In this document: positions 1 through 9,318 of the stretch, piece after piece
How positions within the stretch are numbered: position 1 is the first letter of the stretch
Layout: every line of letters begins with the position of its first letter
Source: Lingula anatina
Taxonomy: Eukaryota; Brachiopoda; Lingulata; Lingulida; Lingulidae
NCBI RefSeq assembly: GCF_001039355.2
Contig: NW_019775587.1
Coordinates: 166,517-200,393, forward strand
Length of the DNA stretch: 33,877 nt
Direction: 5' to 3'
Notes under the pieces: model-generated
Databases searched by the model: none
Seen by the model: the letters and a program-made list of their open reading frames with translations, nothing else
What the model was told of the DNA's origin: nothing
Translations under genes and position numbers: made by a program

Positions 1-480
1 AAGGGGATATCCCAGTTCTTGCTGTGATATACTTCATGTGTGATGTACATATTGATTTATATTAAACATGAAGTCTATTTTTGTGCTGCAAAAAAATTTT
101 TGCAGCAGGAAAACAAAAGTAGAATATTTATTAGTTACTGCTGCAGCTCACTGCTGCAGGCTTTGAGTCACATGGTAAAATCAGGTTTTACATGTATTTA
201 CTAAAATCAGGTTAACTGTCACATTATTAGGATCTTTCACAAACTGGTATATAAATTAATGGGCTGTGTTGGTTGTTGAAAGAGTCATAATCTGAAAAAC
301 AGAATTTAAAGCATGTTTTATGTCATTTCACGTGTTTGACAGAAACACAAGGTGGGGTAGGTAGTCAGAGTCGTGACCCAGGCATATGTTTTGCAGGGCT
401 CAAAACTTTTTAAGAATAAAGGGAATGATTGCAATTTGCAAACTGTCTCTTGTTGTAATTTGCTTTCACTATTGCAGCAG

Positions 481-487
481 TGTGTGT

Positions 488-518
<31 letters not shown>
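481..518. repeat. (TG)11 microsatellite running into a poly-G tract
   Basis: TG is repeated about 11 times from 481 and runs straight into about 17 G residues ending at 518. It is simple-sequence DNA, likely polymorphic in length. The G run is a plausible sequencing problem spot. Confidence 0.95.
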
Positions 519-705
519 CACCCTGATTTTGAGAGATTAATGAATTATAATTACTATATCAGGCAGAGATGTGCTAATAATGTGCTAATAATGAAGATTT
601 CCAGTAATCGCTTATAATAAAGGTGGTGGGTACTCTCCACCAGAGGACAGCACGATAATGAAATGTGTGATTATCATATGCGTGTAATAAGCATAGAAAA
701 CGATC

Positions 706-915
706 ATTCACCTTTCTACAGATAACGAAGCACGTGGGGTTAACCCATTTCTGCTGGTCATAGGTTCATGCCTTTTTCTGGTGATGCGCATGCTCGGTTA
801 ACACATATCTGCTGGTCGTGTGATTGTGCATGCATCACATAAAATAGACATAAACCCACAATCAGTGGAAATGGGTTAACCGCACATGTGCTTCGTTATC
901 TGTGGAAAGGTGAAT
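706..915. mobile_element. MITE-like element with about 45-bp terminal inverted repeats
   Basis: The left end (from 706, ATTCACCTTTCTACAGATAA) is matched in inverse orientation by the right end (ending 915, TTATCTGTGGAAAGGTGAAT). The similarity continues inward through CGAAGCAC and GGTTAACCCATTT on both sides with few mismatches. The span is about 210 bp with no reading frame. Inside the left half the motif GGTTAACNCATNTCTGCTGGTC occurs twice (from about 740 and about 797), so the interior is partly tandemly repeated. No clean target-site duplication is visible, so the superfamily is unassigned. A simple hairpin-forming repeat is the alternative. Confidence 0.65.
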
Positions 916-1398
916 ATTTCTGGAGGTTCCAGGGCTAATAAAAGTCAATATTGACATCAGGTGTCATCACCAAACACAATATCAACCTAATATGATAATT
1001 TATAATTTTTACTGGTAACCTGAGTCACTGTGGAGGTGATTGCCTCATACACTTTTGTAAAAATAATGTCTCAATTTGTTTTTACTTGGGATGCCTTCCA
1101 GTGCTTTTCAGTTCTAGATGGAAATCGGATATGTGATAAAATTATATTTACACATGTCTGTGTATTATATATTCCATTGAAAATCCCATTAACTTATAAG
1201 TTGTGTTATTCTGAATTTGATGCAGACGGTTGTGTGTTCTCTCACCTCCTCCCAGCACTGCTCTTTGTTACCAAGGTAATCCATGGTTTTTGACCAATCG
1301 GATAAAACGAAACATTTCATCCATCGTAGACGAACAATCTTCAAGGGCATTGACATTCAGGTTTAAAATTATGTAATAAAGCAATTATTGATGTTTGC

Positions 1399-1498
1399 TT
1401 TCAGTTAATATCATGTTGTTTTGCAGACCTCTACCAATTTATGTCAATAATTGTGTAAAATCTAGCGAAAAAAAGATTGGTAGAGGGCAAACTGAAAG
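1399..1498. repeat. Short foldback (interrupted inverted repeat)
   Basis: CCTCTACCAAT at 1428-1438 is complemented exactly by ATTGGTAGAGG at 1476-1486. Further out, CTTTCAGTT (1399-1407) pairs with AACTGAAAG (1490-1498). The left arm carries about 15 extra bases between the two matching pieces. This could be an eroded MITE or a chance foldback. Confidence 0.4.
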
Positions 1499-3347
1499 AA
1501 TAAAGTAACTGCAGCCAGCTGAGCTGAATGTACCCTGAGTTTCAAAGATAATTGACATGAGGCAAGCTGTAATATGAGGCGAGATCTGAGTGACCTCTAC
1601 ATCTATTTTCTGATAGTCTTCCAAATTATCTTAGTCGATCCATCCTCCATTTTTGAATGTCTTCCGACAGTAAAAGTTAGACGCCCATCAATGTAAACTT
1701 GAAAAATTCTGACGGTCTACCGGAAGACCCAAAAGACGGCCTTCTTCCACCCCTGTGAGTACAGCATTGTAATCTGTATTATTTAAATATGTAAGAGGCA
1801 TGTTTTTTTTTGTCAAAATAAAGTAAGTTTTTGAATTGGTTTGCAGTATTTTCTATAATATGCCATGCTTAAAATATAATATAAAAGGTCCAATAGATTG
1901 AATTGCAAAGACACTTGTACCATGCTCTGGGTGGTAAGACATATGTTTTAGTTGAGGATCATTCATTTAATTTTTCTAATTAAAGCCATATTAAAAATTC
2001 TGTAAAGCCATTTTCAGGGTAGAAGCAATGAATAAAAATTAGTAAAAAATCAATTAATTTCACACTTAATTGACTACAGATTACCACACCTTGGGTAGCA
2101 AAAATTAAACGCCACGTGACGGCAGAATAACAATGCTCCTCTCCCTGCAACAATATAAGGCTTTAAATTTCTGCCTCTGCTTTTTATCTTCACACGCAAG
2201 GCATATCAATCAATAGGTGCCCACCGCACTTCATTTCCGTACACATTATTAACGCATTCATTTATTGGCACCTGATGAGAGAGATAATGACCAGCATCAA
2301 AGAAAATACCATGGCCACATTTTAATTGAAAGATCCTTTACATAATTGCAGAGAAATTAGGATGAACTTTACAGTTAGTCAGTGGGATAAGTTTAGGATG
2401 AACTAAACATTAATTTGTCTTAAATGATTTTTGATAGAAATGTAATGAATTTCAATAATATTAGTATTAACAGCACTCTTTGAACTTCCAAGATTTCTTT
2501 TCTCTCTCGATCTTTTCAAACATTTAATGTGCCATGATAAGCTGAATGAAATATTTTAACAGTTTGTCCTCTTGGTTCTAATCTTATGCTGGGCATCTTT
2601 AACAGAATGGACAAAAATGACATTAATATAATTACAAAATTTATTTCCTTTTCATTGCTCACACACAACTGACAGTGCATAGCCATTCTTCAGCAACATT
2701 TCTCCTTTAATCCGTAAATATGATGCAGTAAAATATTTGTTCTACTAAATAAGCCGCAAAATAAACTGTGTACTCAATAAGTAACATTCAATGGTACTCA
2801 GACAGGGTTAACAATCAGCTACTTAAGCAATGCCCTTATAAATGTGCACAAAAAAAAAAAAAAAAATCATCAACATTCCAATTTCCTTAACTGAACCACC
2901 TCTTTTACCTGAACACATAACGTTATTTGGTGGCGTGCCAAATATTAACATTGCACTTATATCTTGAAAATAGAGCACTGAAAATTGACTAAACCATTTT
3001 GCAAGAGATACGTGTTCAGTATATATCATAGTTTTTCAGTGTTACACATTTCAAACACCCCCACCGTGTTAAATGGCAAGATGCAGATTTGGAGGGCAGC
3101 TCGTTTCTTACATTAACAACTGTGGTATCAACAATTGGTTATCATTAAGCCTACACATTATCTGTGACCTTTTGATAATAGATTCCTTATAAATATATAT
3201 TCATGCAATAATTGTCATGGCTTCATGGAAGGCATAAAACTGGAGCAAACACACAGTACCTGAAGCATGCTAACAAATTTGGTCTTCATGTCGACAAAAG
3301 AAAAATTTCAACAATTTTTTTTTCAATCAGAGGAAGGGATTTATGTA

Positions 3348-3593
3348 CAGTAATTACTCGATCTTTTCAATGGGGATAAATTATCAAAGTTTCAGATATA
3401 AAAATTTTATAATCACAAAAATTAAAATTTCTAAATTTCAGCATTTGTGGTGCTTTACTTGCAAAGAACAACCTGCTTTTGAATTAAGTTGCTAACACTC
3501 CATAGGAATGTTCTAATTTAAATATGAATTAATAAATACCGTAACTGTAAAATTCACTATTTTCCTCCTATTGAAAAGATCGAGTAATTACCC
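3348..3593. mobile_element. MITE-like element with TA target duplication (Tc1/mariner/pogo type likely)
   Basis: GTAATTACTCGATCTTTTCA (3350-3369) is repeated in perfect inverse orientation at 3572-3591, with partial similarity inward. The terminal dinucleotides differ (CA at the left end, CC at the right), and both ends are flanked by TA (3346-3347 and 3594-3595). TIRs next to a TA duplication, with no internal gene and about 246 bp in length, fit a non-autonomous Tc1/mariner-superfamily element. The CAGTAATTACTCGAT start is reminiscent of pogo-type ends. It lies about 830 bp downstream of the LRR-Ig stop codon, possibly within its 3' UTR. The superfamily assignment is inference. Confidence 0.65.
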
Positions 3594-4424
3594 TATGCAG
3601 TTTTATCACAGATATTAAGAACTAATTAGTTAAGTATGATCACGTTTCTGTTAACATGGGTGACATGGGTGTCCACAAACCCCCCCCAAGTATGGGGGAG
3701 TGCCGATGAAATGGATGCCCTACTGTTATATGCATTTTTATAATGAACAGTAGAAATTTGTTTCATGTGTAATGCTTCTGCAGCAATAAACAGCACAGAA
3801 CAAATAAATATTGCTACTTGAAACTTGCTCCTTATTTGCCTAGGGGCAATTTCCCATTGCAGGGGCTTTTTTTTTCTTGAATATTAATATTCCTTTCATA
3901 GATTACACACATCCAATTTAACTCCTCAAGCTTGCACACAAAGATACAAAGGAAATTAAACAAGTAACATTTTTTTCATGTTGCACTGGGGAATTGAGTA
4001 CCAAATAAATTGCCCCATCTACCTTAACCTTGATAAACTGAAGCCACTTTGTATACATACAGCATCTTCAACTTCAAAACAATCAAACACAAAACCACCA
4101 ATTACTACTTTCACATGTTAAACTTGAATACCATGACTAATGATAAAATATTTCAGAATCTTCCAAAATTCATTACACACAGCAACTAAATAACAGACAG
4201 AACATTTAGTCCACACCAGCAGACACTTTTACTTTTCAGTGAGAAGAAAACTTTCAGATTGCATATTTGTTAAAATAGTATTTGATCTTTTAAAGGGACA
4301 CCTTACGTCACCAAGGGTAAGAATTCTGCATATTCCCTCTAACACGTTTTGATCAATTATCACGAAACACTGAACAACAGTTCAAGAATGTTTTGGCAAA
4401 TTTTCAAGCCAGTCTTGGCCACTG

Positions 4425-6428
4425 TCACACAAAAGTATGCAGTGTTGTTATTTCTGTTGTTGTTTGCGAATCCACATCAGTTGCTATGGAGACAGTTGAG
4501 ATGGTCTGTCCTAGATCCCCCGTGCCACACAATTCCTTCATGGACTTCACGTGATATTTCACTTGCTCCACTCCCAGCACGACTCCCTGGCGCACGCGAT
4601 ATGCAGCGTTACTACTGGATGCTCGGATCTGCTGCATGTACAGGTTGCTGGATTGCCGTATATGCTGCATGCGTTGCGAGCTAGCCTCTCGAAAGTGGGT
4701 CAAGCTTTGCCGGCTAGAGGCCTTGATGTTGTTAATTCCGTCACGCATTTGTCCCATGCGCTTTCCAACCCCCTTTGCCAATCGCCCTCGTACCTCCTCC
4801 AAAGTGGATCGAATATCTGCTGAACCCGATTTATTCTCATTGTCACTATCGTAATCATCATCACCTTCTTCATCCCATGATGCAGCATCGTCTTCGCAAG
4901 ATTCATAAGGTGTGGAATAGAAGTACTTTTTAGGGGATCCTTCTGGGGACCAGTATTTAAATGGCGGTGATCGTCTCTGTGGAGAACGACGTAATGGGGA
5001 CACCCTGACAGGTGAACCAGACAGAGACTCGATGGAGCCGCCTTTTTCCATTTTATCATTGCAACACAGGGTTTCAATGCACATACGAAAGAGACCAAAA
5101 ATTATTGATAATAACAAGAAGGTCCCTGTAACCCCTCCTCCAATTATTAAGGTCATGGGAATCACAGAGTTCAAAGGACTGGTGAGAGAGACACTCATAT
5201 TATGGGTGGAATTTCCCGACGGGTTCACAGCAATACACTGGTATTTCCCAACAAAGTAGTTTCGCAGCGATTTAATCAGCAGGCTCCCATTGGACAATGC
5301 ATGAACGGAAGTCTCCATGAAATACGGAGGAACTCGCATGTTTAAGGAATGGTGGTAAGTGTTCTGCTCAGGCAACAGCCAATTTCTGTAGCTATGATGA
5401 ACAATAAGTTCTCCATGTGGTGTTTTCCACACAACAGAGGGTTTAGGATAGCCCGTAGCACGGCAGTTAAGGACTACATTGGTTCGAACAAAGGTGACTA
5501 CCTCTTCTGTAGCTTCAAACACATATGGTTCTTTACACACCAGGTCCATGGGCCTGAGAGAGTACAGCTGTCTGTTGTGCAAGTGATGTGGGGTTGAACA
5601 GTTTACACTGTCTCTATAGGGGTAGGTGACATACGACGGGACATCCCCTGTAAGACTTTGCTGAAGCCATCTCAGACCGCAGTTGCAGTCATATGGATTA
5701 GTATGGAGAAACACTTTCTGCAGAGATGTCATATTTTGGAATGTTTCCTCGCTGATCGTCTCCAACATATTATGATCAAGGTAGATGATATTGAGCGAGT
5801 TCAAACCTTGAAAGAGGGTAGGGTGGACATACTGCAGACGATTATGACTCAAATCCAGTAAGGTCAACCTAGAAAGTCCCTCAAATGTAGACGGTGGCAA
5901 AGACCTTATGTGATTAAATTTCAAATTTAACCTACTAAGACGGTGAAGGTGCTGGAAGAGATCAGTCGGGATGACCTCTATGTTGTTGTAACTCAGGTCC
6001 AGCTCTTCTAATAGTTCTAACTCATGGAAGAGGTGATGTGAAAGAACTGAAAGATCATTGTGCCTCAGGAGGAGAGTTTTTAACTTTGACAGCCTATAAA
6101 ACGCCTCTGGGTGTATCGTCTGAATATGGCACTCGATCACAATGGCTGACTGCAATTGGCGAAATTGCGAAAATGTTGATGGAATGGAAAGAAAATCAGC
6201 ACCAATGATTGAAAGTTCTTTGGTATTATGTGACATTGGGTTAAGGATTGCCTCCATATCAGTTTGATTGGTGCGATGGCAGTTGACTGTTCGCGTCATC
6301 GGATGACAGGAACATTGTTGCGGACATGTTCTGACCGTAGTTGTTGTGGAAGTTTGACATGCAACAAATAACAACAGCAGCAGTAGCAATCTAATACACA
6401 ATCTTATTCTGTCCATCTTCAGCCTCAT
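4425..6428 (-). CDS. LRR-Ig single-pass membrane protein, kekkon/LRRC24-like
   Basis: A complete 667-residue frame without introns. Residues 1-24 form a signal peptide with a seven-leucine core; Met5 is an alternative start. Cys35/39/41/50 form an LRRNT cap. About seven 24-residue LRRs (roughly 70-242) carry LxxLxLxxN signatures, followed by an NPYDCNC-type LRRCT (Cys248/250/277/298). One I-set Ig domain follows (about 301-415: Cys322, Trp334, GKYQC ending at Cys398) with a long central loop. N-glycosylation sequons are at 54, 232, 276, 380, 406 and 410. The membrane helix is about 423-447, with Cys450/455/456 just inside. The tail has SP motifs (472-499), an acidic run (512-532), six 11-residue repeats (565-630) and ends in TFV, a class I PDZ ligand. 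LRR-Ig-TM proteins of this type (kekkon, LRRC24, LINGO, AMIGO) act at the surface of neural and other cells in adhesion or receptor modulation. The ligand here is unknown, and the family placement within this group is inference. Confidence 0.93.
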   Translation of the reverse strand: MRLKMDRIRLCIRLLLLLLLFVACQTSTTTTVRTCPQQCSCHPMTRTVNCHRTNQTDMEAILNPMSHNTKELSIIGADFLSIPSTFSQFRQLQSAIVIECHIQTIHPEAFYRLSKLKTLLLRHNDLSVLSHHLFHELELLEELDLSYNNIEVIPTDLFQHLHRLSRLNLKFNHIRSLPPSTFEGLSRLTLLDLSHNRLQYVHPTLFQGLNSLNIIYLDHNMLETISEETFQNMTSLQKVFLHTNPYDCNCGLRWLQQSLTGDVPSYVTYPYRDSVNCSTPHHLHNRQLYSLRPMDLVCKEPYVFEATEEVVTFVRTNVVLNCRATGYPKPSVVWKTPHGELIVHHSYRNWLLPEQNTYHHSLNMRVPPYFMETSVHALSNGSLLIKSLRNYFVGKYQCIAVNPSGNSTHNMSVSLTSPLNSVIPMTLIIGGGVTGTFLLLSIIFGLFRMCIETLCCNDKMEKGGSIESLSGSPVRVSPLRRSPQRRSPPFKYWSPEGSPKKYFYSTPYESCEDDAASWDEEGDDDYDSDNENKSGSADIRSTLEEVRGRLAKGVGKRMGQMRDGINNIKASSRQSLTHFREASSQRMQHIRQSSNLYMQQIRASSSNAAYRVRQGVVLGVEQVKYHVKSMKELCGTGDLGQTISTVSIATDVDSQTTTEITTLHTFV

Positions 6429-6450
6429 TTAGTATACATCAAGACTTCAT
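6425..6450 (-). promoter_or_regulatory. Two chained upstream ORFs overlapping the LRR-Ig start codon
   Basis: Directly upstream of the receptor start, the minus strand reads a 3-codon ORF (6450-6439, M-K-S-stop). Its TGA overlaps the ATG of a 4-codon ORF (6439-6425, M-Y-T-K-stop), and the TGA of that ORF overlaps the receptor ATG as ATGA. If transcribed, scanning ribosomes meet two minimal ORFs whose stops abut the main start, or use Met5 of the receptor instead. Visible in sequence; a function in translation control is inference. Confidence 0.5.
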
Positions 6451-6494
6451 AATGGTTAACTTATAACTTTTCACCTTGATGTTGTCAACAAGAC

Positions 6495-7429
6495 CTAGAA
6501 AGATAAGACAGATGAAGAATAATTAAAATTTATGAAGACACAACGTGCTATAGAGAAAAAATCCAAATCAGATTATTTATTACTCAGAGTGGAATTCCAG
6601 GTATGAAAGGCTTTGAATTTTTTGGAAGAATCTTCCCATATTTTCACAAAATTCAGAAAATAATCACACTTGTAATTATGGCTACTGTCAGGAAAATCAT
6701 GAACATCACTTGCAGATCTAGGATACCAGGAAAGGGCCAACCAAAAGTTGGTTTTGCCAACTGTCAAGCCCTGCGCGTCTAGCATGCGCATTCACTCTCC
6801 TCTGAAGTCAGTATTATGCTGATAACATTAGATATCACTATGTGCAGTAGCCCAAAATGTCACACATAATTCACTTCCTTCCATCTTGGCAGCCATGCAG
6901 GAAGTGGCATATCTTTTGAGCAATCAAACTGGGTCACTAAGCAAATATGCTTTAATTTTTTCTTTTCTTTTTTGTTTCTTATCTTTTTGATTTGACCATC
7001 TATACAAACTTCTTGGCGATGACACCAATTTACACTACGTATTTTGTTCTACTAGTAAGGGTATTAGTAAATATGGCTTCTAAGTTCTATCAAACAATGA
7101 AAATGAAACCTTTAAACAGTTCCAACATGAAACAGGGGCATTGTTACATATATGTTATGAAAATTTAAAGACAGAGGAAGTGGCAATTACCAAATCTCAC
7201 AATGACAACTTCCTTAAAACTTTTTGCGTGACTCAACTTTCACAAGACAGGTAAAATAAATAGTGAAATACCTTTCTTTGTATTTTGTAAGTGCAAAAGG
7301 CGTTGGTTTGTCCGCTCAAATAACGCATTGAAAGTCCCTGAATTCACGGAAAATTATTTTAAGGAATACGCCACGTCGTAAATAATCTATACTTTTTTAA
7401 TGAGGCAAGGAAACGAATAATATACTCAC
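6495..7429 (-). other. Candidate 5' UTR intron of the LRR-Ig gene
   Basis: On the minus strand a strong donor GTGAGT (complement of 7424-7429) follows a short possible first exon. A pyrimidine-rich acceptor ending TTTCTAG (AG at 6496-6495) lies 66 bases upstream of the receptor ATG. Splicing these would give a 935-bp intron in the 5' UTR and place the first exon beside the calsyntenin promoter. The interval itself holds no convincing coding sequence. The assignment rests only on splice-site appearance. Confidence 0.35.
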
Positions 7430-7800
7430 ATCTTTGGGTCACTTTTTCTACAGGTAGGCGGCAGACATCTTGGCCTGTTTATCTTACACGGTTATTGTAA
7501 AATATGCCATTCCTTCCCTGTCGACGTATTATCTTATAATAATAATAATCCACTTTAAAATTCTAAAAATACATTAGATTTGTTCTAAATTCATTAAAAA
7601 TCTAATATTTTTCACAAAACTCCGTCTTTTTATCTGTTTTGTTAGATAAGCATTTAATTACTTTAACTTTCCTTGTCAAATCAAGGGGGCGATACTCCAA
7701 CTTGAGAACAGCAAAGGGTCACGTGACGGCGAGTGACGTTCTTCTGGCAATCAACAAGGATCGGCCATTTTGACGAAAGGGGATTACTTCGTGCACACGT
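7430..7800. promoter_or_regulatory. Probable bidirectional, TATA-less promoter for LRR-Ig (minus) and CLSTN (plus)
   Basis: The two genes diverge from this interval. It contains a palindromic E-box GTCACGTGAC (7718-7727), a CRE-like TGACGT (7734-7739) and a YY1-like GGCCATTTTG (7763-7772) close to the expected CLSTN transcription start. On the opposite strand, a CAAGATG-containing stretch near 7465-7475 precedes the candidate receptor first-exon donor. No TATA box is evident at a sensible distance. The motifs are seen directly; their use and the transcription starts are inferred. The second allele carries the same motifs (E-box at 9661-9670). Confidence 0.5.
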
Positions 7801-7851
7801 TTTCTTTTACATTTTATCCGTAGAATAGATCCAAGGACTGAGACACAGTTT

Positions 7852-7869
7852 ATGAGAAGAAGCTCGTAG
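7852..7869 (+). promoter_or_regulatory. Five-codon upstream ORF ending one base before the CLSTN start
   Basis: The frame M-R-R-S-S-stop ends at 7869 and the calsyntenin ATG begins at 7871. The upstream ATG has T at -3 (weak context), whereas the main ATG has A at -3, so leaky scanning would favour the main start. The other allele is identical at 9795-9812. It may tune calsyntenin translation. Confidence 0.5.
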
Positions 7870-7870
7870 G

Positions 7871-7940
7871 ATGTTAGAAGTTCGGTGGAGCTGGTTGGTG
7901 GCTGGGGCCCTTATTATTGCCTGTTTGAACCCCGGCTCAG
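7871..7940 (+). CDS. CLSTN: Calsyntenin exon 1 (signal peptide), allele copy 1
   Basis: Encodes the start codon and a 23-residue signal peptide (MLEVRWSW..., hydrophobic core LVAGALIIACL, then NPGS). The donor CAG|GTAAGA at 7941 leaves one base of the next codon, a phase-1 intron. Joined to exon 2 it gives a mature N-terminus beginning about ADDAHAPVLV. Calsyntenins are type I membrane proteins with two cadherin domains, a LamG-like domain and a kinesin-1-binding cytoplasmic tail. They act in neuronal vesicle transport and at synapses. The exon plan (signal peptide, then a short exon up to a Gly, then the first cadherin exon) matches vertebrate CLSTN genes as I know them. The frame stays open past the donor to about 8068, but that is intron read-through. 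The identification rests mainly on exons 2 and 3; this exon alone would be non-diagnostic. Confidence 0.85.
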
Positions 7941-9317
7941 GTAAGAGTTGTACCGTTTTCGGACTTGTTGTCAGACAGCGAAAGAAACTTGATTGGACTT
8001 TGATACCGTTACCTTTTAACGTCGTGTTTGATAGTTTCTTTTGTATTTATGTTGTCATACATGCTTGAGTGTTTGGATATTTTTATAGGAATACAGGATA
8101 TTACATCTGTTAAATCAAAATTCATACGAAGGACGTGTTTGTTGTGTGATCTTTTTCATAACTCTTAGACGGGCACTGTCGGTGTAAATATAACACATAA
8201 CGTATCGAATTAACCGATAGTTACAAACAATGATTACATCTGTAACTTCAGCTTGTTTTAAAGAAAAATTTGAATATTCTTTCTTTGGGTTGTATTTTGG
8301 CTTGGTTCCTCAAAAGGTCACCCCGTGCATTAGTTTTGCAATGTTAGACTCTAGAGCACGTGTTTAGGTTATGTGTGTTTACTTTATTATTATCATCTTT
8401 TGCGAAGAAATAAAAACAAATGTCAGAATTTTTTCACATTGAGCTTTGGGATAATTTGATTTCATTTTTAAAAGTACAAGTGGCGAAGACTGACGTCCAT
8501 TTTCATTACATAGTCCTGATTTATAAATTATCGCTGATCACACAGTTCTGATAAAATATTTGAATAAGGTTTATAGGAAAAGCTCAAGTTAATGGAAAGA
8601 TTAAGTCTCACAACTATTTCCTAGCTTGATGTAGATAAAATAATTGGGTATTGTCTAGGACACAGAAAAGATCAATGCTACATTGATCTTTAACTTTGTT
8701 TCTCCTGCACATACTGAATATCAGGTTTATTTGACTCGACACATGGTATTTTGGATGCTTTTTTTTTGTCTTTTTCGTAATGTTAAGAGCTGTCACACAA
8801 TGTCTCAAAGAACTTCTGTAATTGCTTACCTTTTCTATGGGATGACATACCATAATGAGCGCCAATTTTATATATGACATGTTTAGAGTGAACAGTGTTG
8901 TCTGTTACTTTTTAGGTATTCAACTCAAGTGTGATACAGAGGGTCTTTGTTATAAGAATAGTGTCAGGTTGTAGCTGGGAGTCCATCCTTAGTAATTTAA
9001 CACTCCATTGAATAATTCTCTGGCTCGAAGTAGGGGATTACTGTTTTTAAAAAATGGGTTGTTTCAGGTAGACAGAGATTTAAACGGGATTGTTGTGGGG
9101 GGTTATATTTTTTCTTTTTCAATAAATTACAAAAGCAATTTTTAATCTACGATAAAAGATGGATAGGCCAGATCCTATGATTAGTTGACACAGGAATCAC
9201 TATTTTACTGTTATTTATTATACTTTATTAAATGACAAAGTTTTTGAAGTAGGAGGGAATTCTGTCACTAAGATATGTTGTGGACCAAAATGTCCTTCCT
9301 CTCTCTTTAATTTTGAC
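7941..9317 (+). other. Start of CLSTN intron 1 (allele copy 1)
   Basis: AT-rich intronic sequence following the exon 1 donor, with no recognisable coding or RNA gene. The short open frames are matched in the other allele only because the alleles are nearly identical. Confidence 0.8.
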
Positions 9318-9318
9318 N
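9318..9318. other. Single-N contig join 1
   Basis: One ambiguous base at which the sequence jumps back 1942 bp: the bases after N repeat those from 7376. It marks an assembly join, not a biological breakpoint. Confidence 0.97.

Larger units (their letters stand above)
1..4424. other. Non-coding flank downstream of the LRR-Ig gene
   Basis: I find no recognisable coding exon on either strand here; the open frames are short (at most about 110 codons), of biased composition and without domain motifs. The part next to 4425 is probably the 3' UTR of the minus-strand LRR-Ig gene. A minus-strand AATAAA signal (TTTATT on the plus strand) occurs at 2640-2645, but the transcript end cannot be fixed from sequence alone. 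The stretch contains a (TG)n/poly-G tract, two MITE-like inverted-repeat elements, a weaker foldback at 1399-1498 and a small perfect palindrome at 85-106 (10-bp arms, GCTGCAAAAA and its complement). The remainder shows nothing I can assign. Confidence 0.7.
7376..9317. repeat. Block A, copy 1 (allelic duplicate of 9319-11260)
   Basis: This 1942-bp segment recurs immediately after the N at 9318 with the same length. By eye I find about seven substitutions and two compensating one-base homopolymer differences. It contains the promoter region, the upstream ORF and exon 1 of calsyntenin plus the start of intron 1. Its final 92 bp (9226-9317) recur exactly at 14158-14249, which marks it as the same haplotype as the contig beginning there. 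Most likely one allele of a heterozygous locus. Confidence 0.93.

Noticed and set aside
2105-2340. Possible conserved regulatory element (CACGTGACGGC, AGATAA and CACCTG motifs)
   Set aside because: Short motifs only; without cross-species alignment there is no support.
4349-5861. Several open frames of 67-132 codons on both strands within the receptor gene
   Set aside because: Antisense or alternate-frame shadows of the 667-codon receptor frame with no recognisable features.
7871-8068. 65-codon frame starting at the calsyntenin ATG (copy at 9814-10011)
   Set aside because: Only the first 70 nt are exon; after GTAAGA the frame is intron read-through, and splicing to exon 2 keeps the calsyntenin frame.
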